A stretch of 64,000 nt of DNA from Rivibacter subsaxonicus (lineage in GTDB: Bacteria; Pseudomonadota; Gammaproteobacteria; Burkholderiales; Burkholderiaceae_C): contig NZ_SHKP01000008.1 in NCBI RefSeq assembly GCF_004217215.1, positions 248,001 through 312,000 of the forward strand. Reading direction: 5' to 3'. Both the position numbers and the translations under genes were made by a program. Shown here in pieces: positions 17,418-25,736 of this stretch (the stretch's first letter is position 1; every line of letters begins with the position of its first letter). Under the pieces are notes generated by a model. It did not search any database. It saw only the letters and a program-made list of their open reading frames with translations, and was not told where the DNA came from.

Positions 17418-18482
17418 TCAAGCAGGCGGACTCGATGCCCGGGCGATGGCCGGTGGCGACTCTGAGGGGTTCGGTAGCGAGCGGCGGCGTAGGACGGTGG
17501 GCGAGCAACCGAACCAGCGCCGACAACTGCGGGTGAGCGCCGCCTGCTCCGAATAGCCCAGCAGCAAGGCCAGTTGGGTCAGGCTGAAGGCGCCCGATTG
17601 CGCCACCAGTTCAAGGAAGCGGTCGCGCCGGACCTCGTCCAGGAGATCCTTGAATTGATGGCCTTCGGCCAGCAGGCGGCGTTGCAGCGTCTTTGGGTGA
17701 ATTGCCAGGTCGTCGGCAATGACCGGCAGGGTCGCGGACTGGCTGTCCAGGAATCGGCGGATCAGCAGCCGGACCCGATCGGAGAACAGTTGCTGCGGCG
17801 AGCCAAAGCATTCCTCGATGTAGGTCTGTGCCATCTGCTGCAGCAGCGGGTTGTGTTCGGGCAGCGGGATGGCAAGGTCGCTGGCCGCGATCCGGATACC
17901 GGCGACCGGCGTGTCGAACTGGCATTCGCAGCCCAGCACCTCGGCGTAGCGCCGCAGCGAACCGAGGCGGCTGTGTGGCACTAACGCCAGCAACGGCCGG
18001 ACCCGGCCCTGCGTCACCAAGCGCAGCACCTGGACGATGAACCCGAGTGACTGCTCGACGATCTGCGCGCGGGCCGTCAATTGCCGCACCGCGATCTCGA
18101 ATGTCAGGTCGACCAGATGTCGGTCCGATGCGACGGGCGCGACCGCGAAGTGAATCTCGGGGCTCAGGACGAAAAGATGGCGCGAGCCAGCGAGCAGCGC
18201 CTGCTCGAGCGTCGGCGCGTGGCGCATCAGCGCGGTCAGCGGGCCGAGGACGCCTGACTGCTGCGCCTGGATGAGCCTGAGGCCCAGGTCCGGGCAATTC
18301 GCGGTGCTCGCCGTGTGCTCCAGGACCCGGATGCACGCAATGAACGAGATGAAACTGTCCGGGTTCTTCAGCGCCTCCAGCGACAGGCCGACGCGCTTCA
18401 ACTCATGCGCCGGGTCGGCGCCGATCGATCGCGCCAACTTCTCATAGCCATGCAGAACCGTGGTGCGAACGAGCGATGTCAT
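17418..18482 (-). CDS. AraC-family transcriptional regulator (OruR-like)
   Basis: 354 residues. The N-terminal ~190 residues match the arabinose-binding-type domain of OruR/ArgR-like AraC regulators (GYEKLARSIGADPAHELKRV start, ALLAGSRHLFVLSPEI). The C-terminal AraC double helix-turn-helix lies at about 240-335 with LPVIADDLAIHPKTLQRRLL and FSLTQLALLLGYSEQAALTR. The last 17 residues are a loose Ser/Pro/Ala tail. It is divergent from the beta-helix/cytochrome pair with 220 bp between start codons. Two 17-bp direct repeats there have the spacing of AraC half sites, so it is the likely regulator of that pair and probably of itself. The effector is unknown. Confidence 0.88.
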   Translation of the reverse strand: MTSLVRTTVLHGYEKLARSIGADPAHELKRVGLSLEALKNPDSFISFIACIRVLEHTASTANCPDLGLRLIQAQQSGVLGPLTALMRHAPTLEQALLAGSRHLFVLSPEIHFAVAPVASDRHLVDLTFEIAVRQLTARAQIVEQSLGFIVQVLRLVTQGRVRPLLALVPHSRLGSLRRYAEVLGCECQFDTPVAGIRIAASDLAIPLPEHNPLLQQMAQTYIEECFGSPQQLFSDRVRLLIRRFLDSQSATLPVIADDLAIHPKTLQRRLLAEGHQFKDLLDEVRRDRFLELVAQSGAFSLTQLALLLGYSEQAALTRSCRRWFGCSPTVLRRRSLPNPSESPPAIARASSPPA

Positions 18483-18517
18483 CCGGTGTCAGGCGCGCTG
18501 AGTTCTTACCCTGATGT

Positions 18518-18545
18518 CTTTTACCCTTATGTCCTTAAGAGTCAA
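18518..18545 (-). promoter_or_regulatory. Candidate sigma70 promoter of the AraC-family gene
   Basis: On the minus strand TTGACT (18545-18540) and TAAAAG (18523-18518) are separated by 16 bp, and the -10 lies about 35 bp from the regulator start codon. The -35 falls inside the first 17-bp direct repeat, as expected for autorepression. Seen directly; promoter activity is inferred. Confidence 0.45.
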
Positions 18546-18566
18546 GCAAATGTCCTTTGAAGTCAA
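18529..18566 (+). promoter_or_regulatory. Two 17-bp direct repeats: candidate AraC-type operator
   Basis: ATGTCCTTAAGAGTCAA (18529-18545) and ATGTCCTTTGAAGTCAA (18550-18566) match at 14 of 17 positions and are separated by gcaa, a 21-bp period of two helix turns. AraC itself uses 17-bp half sites at 21-bp spacing at araI1-I2. A partial third copy, atgtctttt, starts at 18514. The repeats lie 47 bp from the regulator start and 137 bp from the beta-helix gene start. Confidence 0.6.
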
Positions 18567-18702
18567 GGGCTCAAGTGACGAGTGTCGCACCATTGCCCTT
18601 GTTCAGATGCCGCACTGGCGCCGGCGAGCCATGTTCCCGGCGGACGGTCTGTGCAAGCTGGCCATTCGACATCCACTCATCGACGTTCTCCGGAGATCAA
18701 GC

Positions 18703-20121
18703 ATGCGTTTCGCTCGGACCCTGCCCTCGGCCTTGCTGGTGGCCATGACTCTGGTGGCCTGTGGCGGCAGTGACAGCGACACGCCGGCAGCGCCCGCAGC
18801 GCCGGTTGCCCCCGTTGTTCAGGGAACGGTCGTGACCGCGGCCCAGATGAACGACATCGACCTGAACGCGATCTTCCAGGCAGCCAAGGAAGGCGACACC
18901 ATCACCTTGCCGGCCGGCAAGTACAGCTTCAAGGGTCCTCTGCAGATCACCAACAAGAAGCGCATCACGATCCTGGGTGCCGGCAACGGCACGGACCCGA
19001 CGTCCAACACCATCCTGTCCTTCGCCAAGGCGTTGACGCAGAACGGCATGGACACCTCGGGCCTGGAGACGGCGGTGTTCCGCAAGTTCGCCATCGAGGA
19101 CGCATCGGGCAACGGCATCTTCGTCAACCAGTCGCGTGACATCGTCATGGACACCCTGCGCGCCGAGTGGACGATCAACCCCTTCGGCACGTCCAGGATG
19201 GCCTATGGCCTGTATCCGGTCAGTAGCGACAACATCAAGATCGTCAACAGCAAGGTGGTCGGCACGCGCGATGCCGGCGTCTATGTCGGCCAGTCGACCA
19301 ACATCCTGGTGGCCGGCAACGAAGTGGCCAACAACGTGGCCGGCGTGGAGATCGAGAACTCGCACAACGCGATCGTCGAGAACAACCTGGTGCACGACAA
19401 CACCGGTGGCATCCTGATCTTTGCGTTGAAGGCGCCTCCCCGGTTCAAGGACACCAAGAACATCCTGGTGCGCAACAACACCATCGTCGACAACAACACG
19501 CCGCCGTTCGCCAATGCAACGGGGCTGGTGCTGACCATTCCGCCGGGCACCGGCGTGATGGTGCTGGCATCGCAGAACGTCGAGATCACCGGCAACATCA
19601 TCAGCCGCCACCAGACCACGGGCGTCCTGCTGATCACGGCCTACGCGGCCGGCGAGCAGGACACCAGCGGCACATTGGACAGCCAGGGCAAGCCGTACGA
19701 CAACTTCGGCCGCGGCGCCTACGTCCACCACAACACGATCTCGGACTTCGGCTACAACCCAGGCGGTGCGTTTGCCCAGCCATCGAGCGCAGGCGGGCTG
19801 CAGGACTTCGCCGACCCCTTCATGGCAGGCTACAAGAGCTTCCCGGCAGTCATGTGGGATGGCATCGTCGATCCGGCAACCGGCACCGGCGTCGATCTGT
19901 CCACCGGCTACCCGATCGGTGGCGACTACACCGGCAACCAGAAGATCTGCTCAAAGAGCAACGGCGTGACACCGCCTGCCGCCAGTGTCGGCGTGAGCTA
20001 CGAGAACCTCGCCCTGAACCTGTTCGGCATGCTGACCGGCACGGCAAGCTTCGACTTCCCGAACCCGACCCGCATGGATTGCACGATCACGCTGCCCCCC
20101 GTGACCGGCTATCCGTCCTGA
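18703..20121 (+). CDS. Parallel beta-helix repeat lipoprotein, paired with a diheme cytochrome
   Basis: 472 residues from the ATG at 18703 (cggag ribosome site); the open frame to 18514 would cross the operator. Lipoprotein signal peptide with lipobox LVAC and Cys20, followed by a Ser/Asp/Pro/Ala linker. Right-handed beta-helix turns of about 22 residues are clear at residues 177-237 (NIKIVNSKVVG, NILVAGNEVANN, NAIVENNLVHDNTGGI) and recur later (NILVRNNTIVDN, NVEITGNIISRH). I recognise the family that occurs as a two-gene pair with the SO2930-type diheme cytochrome (TIGR03805/TIGR03806 pair), which is the next gene. Its function is unknown. It is probably anchored in the outer or inner membrane, facing the periplasm or the outside. 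No catalytic motif of a polysaccharide lyase could be identified. Confidence 0.85.
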   Translation: MRFARTLPSALLVAMTLVACGGSDSDTPAAPAAPVAPVVQGTVVTAAQMNDIDLNAIFQAAKEGDTITLPAGKYSFKGPLQITNKKRITILGAGNGTDPTSNTILSFAKALTQNGMDTSGLETAVFRKFAIEDASGNGIFVNQSRDIVMDTLRAEWTINPFGTSRMAYGLYPVSSDNIKIVNSKVVGTRDAGVYVGQSTNILVAGNEVANNVAGVEIENSHNAIVENNLVHDNTGGILIFALKAPPRFKDTKNILVRNNTIVDNNTPPFANATGLVLTIPPGTGVMVLASQNVEITGNIISRHQTTGVLLITAYAAGEQDTSGTLDSQGKPYDNFGRGAYVHHNTISDFGYNPGGAFAQPSSAGGLQDFADPFMAGYKSFPAVMWDGIVDPATGTGVDLSTGYPIGGDYTGNQKICSKSNGVTPPAASVGVSYENLALNLFGMLTGTASFDFPNPTRMDCTITLPPVTGYPS

Positions 20122-20190
20122 TCCATCACGTCCGAGCCGAGCGCAGGGCCCATCGGTGGTGGGCCCCTGCGCCGAACCGAAAGTCATCCC

Positions 20191-21429
20191 ATGCCAGCCA
20201 AGTCGCTGATTCGAAGCCTGCAGTGGGGCCTCAGCTCTGCCCTGAGTGCCCTGATCCTGGCCGCCTGCGGCGGCGGTGACAGCGACACGCCAGGCGCGCC
20301 CCCCGCACCGCCCGCGGCGACCCTGCCGGTCGTGTTCCGCGCGGCCGAGGCGCCGCCCAAACTGTCGCAATGGAATGCAGTGCGCAGCGACGGCAGCAAG
20401 CTGTCGCACCACACCGCCGTAGTCCCCTATGACCTGTCCTCCGCCCTGTTCAGTGACTACGCGCTGAAGATGCGCGGGCTGTACGTGCCGGCCGGCAAGA
20501 AGATCAACTACACGACCACGGGCACGCTCGACTTCCCGGTAGGCACCGCGATCTACAAGACCTTCTACTTTCCCAGGGCCCAGGGGACCGATCCAGCCAA
20601 CTACCTGCCGGTCGGCAAGGCGAGCATCAGTCCGCAGGGCAGCACCATCGACCTGACCACGCATCGCCTGATCGAGACCCGCATCCTGGTGCTGGAGGCC
20701 AGCGGCCAATGGACCGGAACAACCTACGTCTGGGACGCTGACCAGAAGGACGCGTCGCTGAACACCAGCGGCAAGTACGTGGAGATGGAGTTGGTCGCGC
20801 CGGTCGGCGCCCCTGAGAAGTTCACCTATGTGGTGCCCAACGCGCAGACCTGTCAGAAGTGCCATGCCACCGAATCGGGTGGTTCGGGTCCGACGCTGCC
20901 GATCGGACCGAAGGTGCGCAATCTGAACAAGGACTATGAATACGCCAAGGGCGTCGTTCAGAACCAGCTCGTCCACCTGGACGAACTGCAACTGCTGGCC
21001 AGCTTCCCGGGCCTGTCGGGTGCACCGGTCAACGTCGACTGGGCCGATACCGCCAAGTCGCTGGGCGACCGTGCCAAGGCCTATCTGGATGTGAACTGCG
21101 CGCATTGCCACAACGGCAAGGGCAACGCATCCCAGTCGGGACTTAGGCTGACCCATGAGGACATCGGCTCCTCGGCCACGAACCTCTGGGGCGTCTGCAA
21201 GAAGCCGCTGGCCTATGCCGGAACCGGCCTGCCGGGCTACACCTATGACATCAACCCGGGCAGCCCCGAATCGTCCATCCTGCTGTACCGCATGGCCCAT
21301 ACAGAGGCCGGCCAAACCATGCCGGTGGTCGGGCGCCAGACGGTTCACAAGGAAGCCACGTCGATGGTGAGCGACTGGATCCGGCAACTCAGCTCGGCTC
21401 CGTCCGCGCTGACCGCCTGCTCCGAGTAA
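20191..21429 (+). CDS. SO2930-family diheme c-type cytochrome lipoprotein
   Basis: 412 residues. Lipobox LAAC with Cys26, then GGGDSDTPG, nearly the same linker as in the upstream beta-helix protein. Two c-heme motifs, CQKCH (221-225) and CAHCH (303-307), with a probable distal ligand in the C-terminal TMPVVGR segment. The N-terminal ~190 residues (LSQWNAVR, PYDLSSALFSDYALKMRGLY, FPVGTAIYKTFYF) are the conserved non-heme domain of this family. Known members form a two-gene pair with the beta-helix protein, and the function is undescribed. The gene follows its partner by 69 bp in the same direction. A role in periplasmic electron transfer to or from a substrate held by the beta-helix protein is inference. 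Confidence 0.87.
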   Translation: MPAKSLIRSLQWGLSSALSALILAACGGGDSDTPGAPPAPPAATLPVVFRAAEAPPKLSQWNAVRSDGSKLSHHTAVVPYDLSSALFSDYALKMRGLYVPAGKKINYTTTGTLDFPVGTAIYKTFYFPRAQGTDPANYLPVGKASISPQGSTIDLTTHRLIETRILVLEASGQWTGTTYVWDADQKDASLNTSGKYVEMELVAPVGAPEKFTYVVPNAQTCQKCHATESGGSGPTLPIGPKVRNLNKDYEYAKGVVQNQLVHLDELQLLASFPGLSGAPVNVDWADTAKSLGDRAKAYLDVNCAHCHNGKGNASQSGLRLTHEDIGSSATNLWGVCKKPLAYAGTGLPGYTYDINPGSPESSILLYRMAHTEAGQTMPVVGRQTVHKEATSMVSDWIRQLSSAPSALTACSE

Positions 21430-21694
21430 TTCGGTCGCCCGGACCGGCTGCTGCGCGAGGGCTGCGCCGTGGGCGTGACCCTCGCGTCAGCGTCGGAGGC
21501 CGGCCACCACCGGCGGCATCCGCAACCACACGGTCAACGCAACCGGCGCCGAACCGGGCCGTCACATCGGCAAGCTGGCGGCGCTGCGGCTGCCGTGGCC
21601 GCAAACACCGTCTGCCATGGCCACGCTGAGCGCTGAAGACCCTCGTTGAGCGAGCCGTTGCGGCACGCCCGCGCCAATGAAGGCGCGGCGAACC

Positions 21695-22195
21695 CTACTC
21701 GCGCCCGGCCGTCGCCATCGCGCTGTCGGCGCGCCAGACCCGGTAACGCAGCTCGACCCCGTCCGGCACGAACACCACCACCGGGATCTTCGGGTTGTAG
21801 CGCAGCAGCCCGGCCTCGGCCCTGCCGTGCGGGGTGCGCAGGTTCGCGCGCACGAACTCCTCGCGCTTGGGCATGTCCGGCGGGCAGGCCATCATCGTCG
21901 AGGCTCCACCACCGACCGGGCCGACCACGAAGTAGTCGAAGCCCCAGCCCTGCGCCGTCTTGGTAGTGACGGTGCCGCCCATCATGTGGCGGTTGCAGTC
22001 GACCTGCAGGGTCTTGCCGACGATCAGCTCGAGCCGGTGCTCGTCGGGCTTGTCGACCTCGGGCAGGCGGATGACGAAGCGCTGCTGTCCGGCCTTCGCG
22101 GCCGGGAATGGCTTCAGGTCGTCGGTCGCGGCACCGGCAACACCCTGGACGGCCAGCCCGAGCAACATGCCCAGGCCACAGATCACCTTCTTCAT
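21695..22195 (-). CDS. eco: Ecotin, periplasmic serine protease inhibitor
   Basis: 166 residues from the ATG at 22195, with a signal peptide cut near GVAGA-ATDD (about residue 22). Ecotin is a dimeric periplasmic inhibitor of trypsin-fold proteases. The family landmarks are all visible: LELIVGKTLQVDCNRHMMGG, WGFDYFVVGPV, the reactive loop STMMAC with P1 Met101 (as in E. coli ecotin), GLLRYNPKIPVVVFVPDGVE and the C-terminal YRVWRA dimer arm. The disulphide pair is Cys67/Cys104. It lies downstream of an alpha/beta hydrolase with 31 bp between them. Ecotin protects against host or predator proteases; here the attacker is unknown. Confidence 0.95.
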   Translation of the reverse strand: MKKVICGLGMLLGLAVQGVAGAATDDLKPFPAAKAGQQRFVIRLPEVDKPDEHRLELIVGKTLQVDCNRHMMGGTVTTKTAQGWGFDYFVVGPVGGGASTMMACPPDMPKREEFVRANLRTPHGRAEAGLLRYNPKIPVVVFVPDGVELRYRVWRADSAMATAGRE

Positions 22196-22226
22196 CGACG
22201 CTGCTCCGTTGTCGTGAGCCTCGACT

Positions 22227-23132
22227 CTATCCGGCGCCGAAGGCTCCCGCGCGCAGCGCCGTCTCGTGGATTCGGTCGACGAAACGCGGCCACAGCGGTG
22301 CCGGCAGGTCATGGCCCATGCCGGGGATCATGTCCAGTTGAGCACCGCCGATCGCCTGTGCCAGCTGCGAGCCGTTGGCCGGTGGCACCAGCGGGTCGGC
22401 CGCACCGTGGATCACGCTGGTCGGCACCTTGATGCGTGCCAGCAGCGGCGTGCGATCGCCATCGCCGGCAATGGCGGTGAGCTGGCGCGCGACACCGGCC
22501 GCCGAGCGCGGGCCGGCACGTTGCACCACGCCATGCAGGAAGGCGCGCAGCTCCGGCTCCGGCGCCGGATATTGCGGGCTGCCGATCAGGCGGAACAGCT
22601 TCACGTAGTGCTCGACGATGTCTTCTGCGCTGCCCGAGGCCGGACGCGACAGCAACGCACCGCGCACCCTGGCGCTGGCCTGCGGCAAGTGGCGCGCGCC
22701 GGAACTGGTCATCATCAGCGTCAGGCTGCGAACCTTCTGCGGATGCTCGGCCGCGAGGCGCTGGGCCACCATGCCGCCCATCGAGGCGCCCCAGACATGC
22801 GCACTCGAAATGCCGAGTGCCGTCAGCAGGGCCGCGCCGTCGGCGGCCATGTCGCGCAAGGTGTAGGGCGCGCTCACCGGAAGGCGCAGTGCGTAGCGCA
22901 GGCCCTGCCACACCACGTTGGGCGTGCCGAGTTCATCGAAGCGCTGCGACAGCCCGATGTCGCGGTTGTCGAAACGGATCACCCGGAAGCCGCGCGCCGC
23001 CAGCTGCTCGACCAGGCCCTCGCGCCAGGCGACGAGCTGCATGCCCAGGCCCATGATCAGCAGCAAGGGCTCGCCGTCGGCTGGCCCGTCGATCTGCACC
23101 TCGAGGCGGGTGCCGCCGGCCTGAACCTGCAT
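22227..23132 (-). CDS. Alpha/beta hydrolase
   Basis: 301 residues, an alpha/beta hydrolase of the esterase/thioesterase-like group close to proteins annotated as PHB depolymerase- or haloalkane-like hydrolases. Oxyanion region LLLIMGLGMQL, nucleophile elbow GASMGG with Ser117, catalytic acid in IHGAADPLVPPANG and His in IPGMGHDLP. There is no signal peptide, so it is cytoplasmic. It starts 7 bp after the next hydrolase gene ends and lies beside a wax ester synthase, suggesting an ester or neutral lipid substrate, but I cannot name it. The early FDNRDIGLSQRF segment is shared with many cofactor-free esterases. Confidence 0.85.
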   Translation of the reverse strand: MQVQAGGTRLEVQIDGPADGEPLLLIMGLGMQLVAWREGLVEQLAARGFRVIRFDNRDIGLSQRFDELGTPNVVWQGLRYALRLPVSAPYTLRDMAADGAALLTALGISSAHVWGASMGGMVAQRLAAEHPQKVRSLTLMMTSSGARHLPQASARVRGALLSRPASGSAEDIVEHYVKLFRLIGSPQYPAPEPELRAFLHGVVQRAGPRSAAGVARQLTAIAGDGDRTPLLARIKVPTSVIHGAADPLVPPANGSQLAQAIGGAQLDMIPGMGHDLPAPLWPRFVDRIHETALRAGAFGAG

Positions 23133-23139
23133 CGGAGGA

Positions 23140-23982
23140 TCAGGCCGCGTTGCTTGCCTGGGCGGTCTCGGGCCGCGCCGGCCCGTGATCCATCAGCCAG
23201 CGCAGCGCCGCCGGGCGGTCGAAACGGCGCCAGCGCCTGGGGTCCTGCGCCAGCCGGTCCAGCATCGCGTAGAGCGCGAGCGGATTGACGCCAAGCCCGG
23301 TGTGGCTCGCGACGACCTCGATGTTCTCGGTGTGCGGCGCCGCCTCGTTGAGGCTGCAGGGCCAGGACACGATGCCGTCGCTGCGCGAGTAGATCGAGGT
23401 CGTCGGCACCGTCGGCGCCACGTGCAACTGCGCGCGCAGTTCGTGCTCGTCGTCGAGCTTCTGCCGGCTCACCAGCTCGTAGAAGCGCCAGGCGTTGTTG
23501 GCGCGCGGCGGCCCCGCGAAGGGCGTGCCAAGCGTGACCACGCAGCGCACCTCGGCCGGCAGCAGCTTGGCGACCTCGCGGGCGTAGACGCCACCCAGGC
23601 TCCAGCCGATCAGGCTGACCGGGCGGCCATGGCGCTCGTGCAGTTCGCGCACATGCTCGACGCAGCCGCGCAGCACACCCTGACGTGGCCCGAAGTTGAA
23701 GCCGAAGTTCCAGGGCTGCGGCGCATAGCCGAGCTGGCGCAGCAGGTTGCGCAGCGGCAGCGTCGAGACATCGTTGGCGCCGAGGCCGGGGAAGACCAGC
23801 ACCGGGTGGCCATCGCCGCGCCCCAACTGGCGCAGCCACGGTGCCGACAACCACAGTGCCGCCAGCTCCCAGGGCGCGCGCGCCTCCATCATCAGCAGCA
23901 ATGGCGACGGCGCCTTGACCTCGGCCGGAACGGTGCGGGCGGAGCGGTTGAACAGGCTCATCGACGACAGGGTTTGTGGCAT
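23140..23982 (-). CDS. Lipase/esterase-like alpha/beta hydrolase
   Basis: 280 residues. VLVFPGLGAND (61-71) forms the oxyanion strand, GWSLGG (126-131) holds the nucleophile Ser128, SRSDGIVSW gives the likely Asp, and ASHTGLGVNP gives the His. The shape resembles triacylglycerol-lipase-like enzymes with a short N-terminal helical region (LLLMMEARAPWELAALWL). It has no classical signal peptide. It lies between the WS/DGAT gene and another hydrolase, both in the same direction, which fits turnover of storage esters. The substrate is not determined. Confidence 0.82.
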   Translation of the reverse strand: MPQTLSSMSLFNRSARTVPAEVKAPSPLLLMMEARAPWELAALWLSAPWLRQLGRGDGHPVLVFPGLGANDVSTLPLRNLLRQLGYAPQPWNFGFNFGPRQGVLRGCVEHVRELHERHGRPVSLIGWSLGGVYAREVAKLLPAEVRCVVTLGTPFAGPPRANNAWRFYELVSRQKLDDEHELRAQLHVAPTVPTTSIYSRSDGIVSWPCSLNEAAPHTENIEVVASHTGLGVNPLALYAMLDRLAQDPRRWRRFDRPAALRWLMDHGPARPETAQASNAA

Positions 23983-23991
23983 GAGCGGATG

Positions 23992-25668
23992 CTAGCGGCC
24001 CACGCCTGCAACCAATGGTGAGCGCGGCTTGCGGCGCGACTTCGTTCGCGCTTCTTCGGCAACTGATTTCGCCGTCGACTTCTGCGCCCTCTTCCTCGCC
24101 ACCGGCGCTGGCTGCCCCTTGGCCAGCTGCCGCTGAGCCAGCTTCAACAACTCGGCATGGCTGGTGTGGATCGCCTCGGCAAAGGTGGCGACGTCGGGCA
24201 TCGCCTTGGCGCAGGCCATCAGCCCGAAGTCGAGCGCGCCGGCGTAGGTCTGGACCGTGATGTTGAGCGCCACGCCGTGGACGACGATCGAGCTCGGGTG
24301 ATTGGTCAGCATGCGGCCGCCGGCCATGTAGAGCGGGACCAAGGGGCCCGGCACGTTGGAGATCACGACGTTGGCCAGCGGGGGAATGCGGTCGGCCAGC
24401 CTGCCTCGACCGTAGAGTGCGGTCAGCCCGGTCAGCAGCCAGGGCACGCCGAGGGTCGGGAAATCGGTCGGCATCACGCTCTTGAGGTTGAGCAGCGCGG
24501 TCTTCATGGCCGCGGTCGCCTCCTTGATGTGAGCCACGCGACGGGCCGGCGTACTCAGATGGGTACCGAGACTGACCACCGACATCGAGGCCTGGTTGCT
24601 GGCGCTGGTGTCGCCCTTAGCCCGCAGCGAGACCGGCACCGCGGCGATCAGCGGCGCCTTGGGCAGCGCGTCATGGGCCTGCAGATAGCTGCGCAGCGCG
24701 CCGCTGCAGATCGCGAGCACCACGTCGTTGAGCGTGGCGTCGAAGGCCTGGCGCAGCAGCTTGAGTTCGGCCAGCGGCAGGCTGACCGTCGCGAAGGCGC
24801 GCTTGCGGCCGACGGTCGCGTTGAACGGCGTGCGCGGCGCGATGGTGAGGTTGCGCGTGCTGCCGGCGAGCGCCCGTCCCTTGGCGTCGCGGACCTCGAT
24901 CCCTTCGATCCACTTGTGCGCCGCGCGGGTGGCGGCCTCGAGCATCGCGTCGCGCGCGCTGGCGGCGCCGTCGAGTGCACTGCTGGCCGCCTTCTGACCG
25001 AGCGCGCCACCGACCGCCTTGGCGGTGCCGGGCAGTGCCTTGGCCAGATCGACGACCTGGCGCATCTGGTAGGCGAGCGCGCCACCGAGCTGCTGGGCCA
25101 GGCCCTGCCGCGCGCTCCTGGGCAGCACGATCGGTGCATCGAGCTGGCGCCCCGTGGCCTGCAGGTCGAGGGTGGCCTGCGCCAGCGCCACCGCGGCCTG
25201 GCCGTCGACGGCCGCGTGGTGCAGCTTGGTGTACAGGCCGAACACCGACGAGCCATCGGCCAGCGGCTTGAAGCCGCTCAGCACGTAGAAGCGCCAAAGT
25301 GGCCGGTCGCGCTCGAGCAGGACGGAGTGAAGCTTGGAGACCAGTGCCTCGGCCTCGGCCATGCCATTGCTGCCTCGTGCCAGCCGCGGCAACTTGACCG
25401 CGGTCACGTGCTTGTCGAAATCGACGCGGGCCGAAACCCACGAGGGCGTGGCCAGGTTCAGCGGCAGCGCCAGCAGCTTGCGCCCGAGCGGCGCCGCCAG
25501 GTGCGCGCGCGCCATCATGTGCTTGCGCACATCGGCCACGAAGTCGCCGCGGTAGCCCGGCGGCAGTGCGAAGGTATGGAGTGCGCCCACGTGCATGGGC
25601 ATCTGCGGCGTCTCGAGGTAGAGAAAGGCCGCGTCGAGGCCGCTCAGTGGTACCGGCAAGTTCGCCAT
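23992..25668 (-). CDS. Wax ester synthase / diacylglycerol acyltransferase (WS/DGAT)
   Basis: 558 residues from MANLPVPLSGLDAAFLYLET at 25668, the conserved family opening; the longer frame to 25716 is less likely. The active-site motif HHAAVDG is at residues 150-156 with catalytic His151. Other landmarks are SICSGALRSY-like (AICSGALRSY), SLRAKGDTSASNQASM and the conserved VISNVPGP. The enzyme esterifies fatty alcohols or diacylglycerol with acyl-CoA to make wax esters or triacylglycerol at the membrane face. The C-terminal ~40 residues are Lys/Arg/Ala-rich and probably disordered. It heads a small group with two hydrolases 9 bp and more downstream. Confidence 0.9.
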   Translation of the reverse strand: MANLPVPLSGLDAAFLYLETPQMPMHVGALHTFALPPGYRGDFVADVRKHMMARAHLAAPLGRKLLALPLNLATPSWVSARVDFDKHVTAVKLPRLARGSNGMAEAEALVSKLHSVLLERDRPLWRFYVLSGFKPLADGSSVFGLYTKLHHAAVDGQAAVALAQATLDLQATGRQLDAPIVLPRSARQGLAQQLGGALAYQMRQVVDLAKALPGTAKAVGGALGQKAASSALDGAASARDAMLEAATRAAHKWIEGIEVRDAKGRALAGSTRNLTIAPRTPFNATVGRKRAFATVSLPLAELKLLRQAFDATLNDVVLAICSGALRSYLQAHDALPKAPLIAAVPVSLRAKGDTSASNQASMSVVSLGTHLSTPARRVAHIKEATAAMKTALLNLKSVMPTDFPTLGVPWLLTGLTALYGRGRLADRIPPLANVVISNVPGPLVPLYMAGGRMLTNHPSSIVVHGVALNITVQTYAGALDFGLMACAKAMPDVATFAEAIHTSHAELLKLAQRQLAKGQPAPVARKRAQKSTAKSVAEEARTKSRRKPRSPLVAGVGR

Positions 25669-25736
25669 GCTGTCTCCCGCCTCCAGTGGCGGAGTCATGC
25701 TAGCCGGCGCCCGCACGCGGCGGGCCGGGGTTTGCG

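Noticed and set aside
21430-21694. Possible remnant gene between the diheme cytochrome and ecotin
   Set aside because: One short in-frame stretch ending at a tga can be translated, but no family could be recognised and codon pattern is unconvincing.
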